Translations under genes and position numbers: made by a program
Source of the DNA: Halieaceae bacterium
Lineage (GTDB): Bacteria; Pseudomonadota; Gammaproteobacteria; Pseudomonadales; Halieaceae
DNA: 34,641 bases
Direction of reading: 5' to 3'
Assembly (NCBI GenBank): GCA_902518075.1
Contig: CABYEX010000016.1
Location: 1 to 34,641, forward strand
Shown here: one piece after another, positions 34,442 through 34,641 of the stretch
Layout of the letters: each line of letters begins with the position of its first letter
How positions within the stretch are numbered: the stretch's first letter is position 1
The notes under the pieces: generated by a model
Seen by the model: only the letters and a program-made list of their open reading frames with translations
Told to the model about the DNA's origin: nothing
Databases searched by the model: none

Positions 34442-34641
34442 TCAGAAGTCGAACGTTAAGCCCACTGTGGCGGTTCTAGGGGCGCCTAGCCAAATAGCAT
34501 TGGAGCTCACCACACCCTCGTACTGCTCATCAGTCAAGTTAAAGATCTGCGCGTGCAGCCGAAACCCCGAGAAACTGTCAGAGATCGCCTCACCAGACAC
34601 CGAGAGGTACGCATCGACGAGTGTGTAATCATCTGTATGCC
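34442..34641 (-). CDS. TonB-dependent receptor, C-terminal end (cut by window edge)
   Basis: The last 200 bases read on the minus strand give a continuous frame of 65 residues ending in a stop at 34442. The sequence has alternating strand patterns of an outer-membrane barrel (DDYTLVDAYLSV, FRLHAQIFNLTDEQYEG). It finishes with the typical receptor ending RTATVGLTFDF, where the last Phe is the barrel-assembly signal. The NLTDEQYEG pattern is common in the last strands of siderophore- and vitamin-type receptors. It converges with phoD. The ligand cannot be told from this part. Confidence 0.8.
   Translation of the reverse strand, partial: HTDDYTLVDAYLSVSGEAISDSFSGFRLHAQIFNLTDEQYEGVVSSNAIWLGAPRTATVGLTFDF

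Overview
The window looks like a chromosomal segment of a marine gammaproteobacterium. The Halieaceae (OM60/NOR5 clade) or a close relative is my best guess. It rests on the style of the proteins (TonB-dependent receptors, P450, phytanoyl-CoA dioxygenase, SOUL protein, PlcP-type phosphatase, OlsF) and a moderately high G+C content; no rRNA or other marker gene is present to prove it. I see no tRNA, rRNA, CRISPR array, insertion sequence or phage module.

Left part (1-14.4 kb), mostly catabolic and housekeeping genes: a TetR regulator split by a frameshift; a divergent sodium:solute symporter; a malonyl-CoA-synthetase-like acyl-CoA ligase; an alpha/beta hydrolase; a minus-strand run of an epoxide-hydrolase-like protein, a secreted metallo-beta-lactamase-fold protein and a phytanoyl-CoA dioxygenase; a glutaredoxin-type arsenate reductase; a carboxymuconolactone-decarboxylase-like protein; a YdjM-type membrane protein; cysteine synthase; a SOUL haem-binding protein; and a cytochrome P450.

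Right part (14.4-34.6 kb), which reads as one phosphate-starvation island: a Pit phosphate transporter with its DUF47/PhoU-like partner; a secreted serine hydrolase; a small secreted protein; a TonB-dependent receptor followed by a lipoprotein made of two tandem copies of a ~430-residue beta-helix-like domain; a truncated copy of olsF; a plus-strand set (PAP2 phosphatase, MJ1255/VC2487-type glycosyltransferase, UDP-glucose dehydrogenase, then DgkA); a minus-strand operon (62-residue protein, bifunctional ornithine-lipid acyltransferase OlsF, PlcP-type phospholipase C); a Tat-exported PhoD alkaline phosphatase; and the end of another TonB-dependent receptor.

The parts are tied together by Pho-box-like arrays of 7-mers repeated every 11 bp. 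There are seven units before the small secreted protein, six before the TonB receptor, four before the 62-residue/olsF/plcP operon, three with one 10-bp step before pit, and a weaker three-unit array before the PAP2/glycosyltransferase/ugd genes. The inferred physiology is as follows. When phosphate is scarce, PhoD and the receptors scavenge organic phosphate. PlcP removes phosphate-bearing head groups to give diacylglycerol. The glycosyltransferase, using UDP-glucuronate from Ugd, may turn that diacylglycerol into a phosphorus-free glycolipid. OlsF makes ornithine lipid, and DgkA and PAP2 interconvert diacylglycerol and phosphatidate. The glycosyltransferase is not the usual Agt type found beside plcP, and the duplicated beta-helix lipoprotein with its receptor has no function known to me; these are the most novel items.
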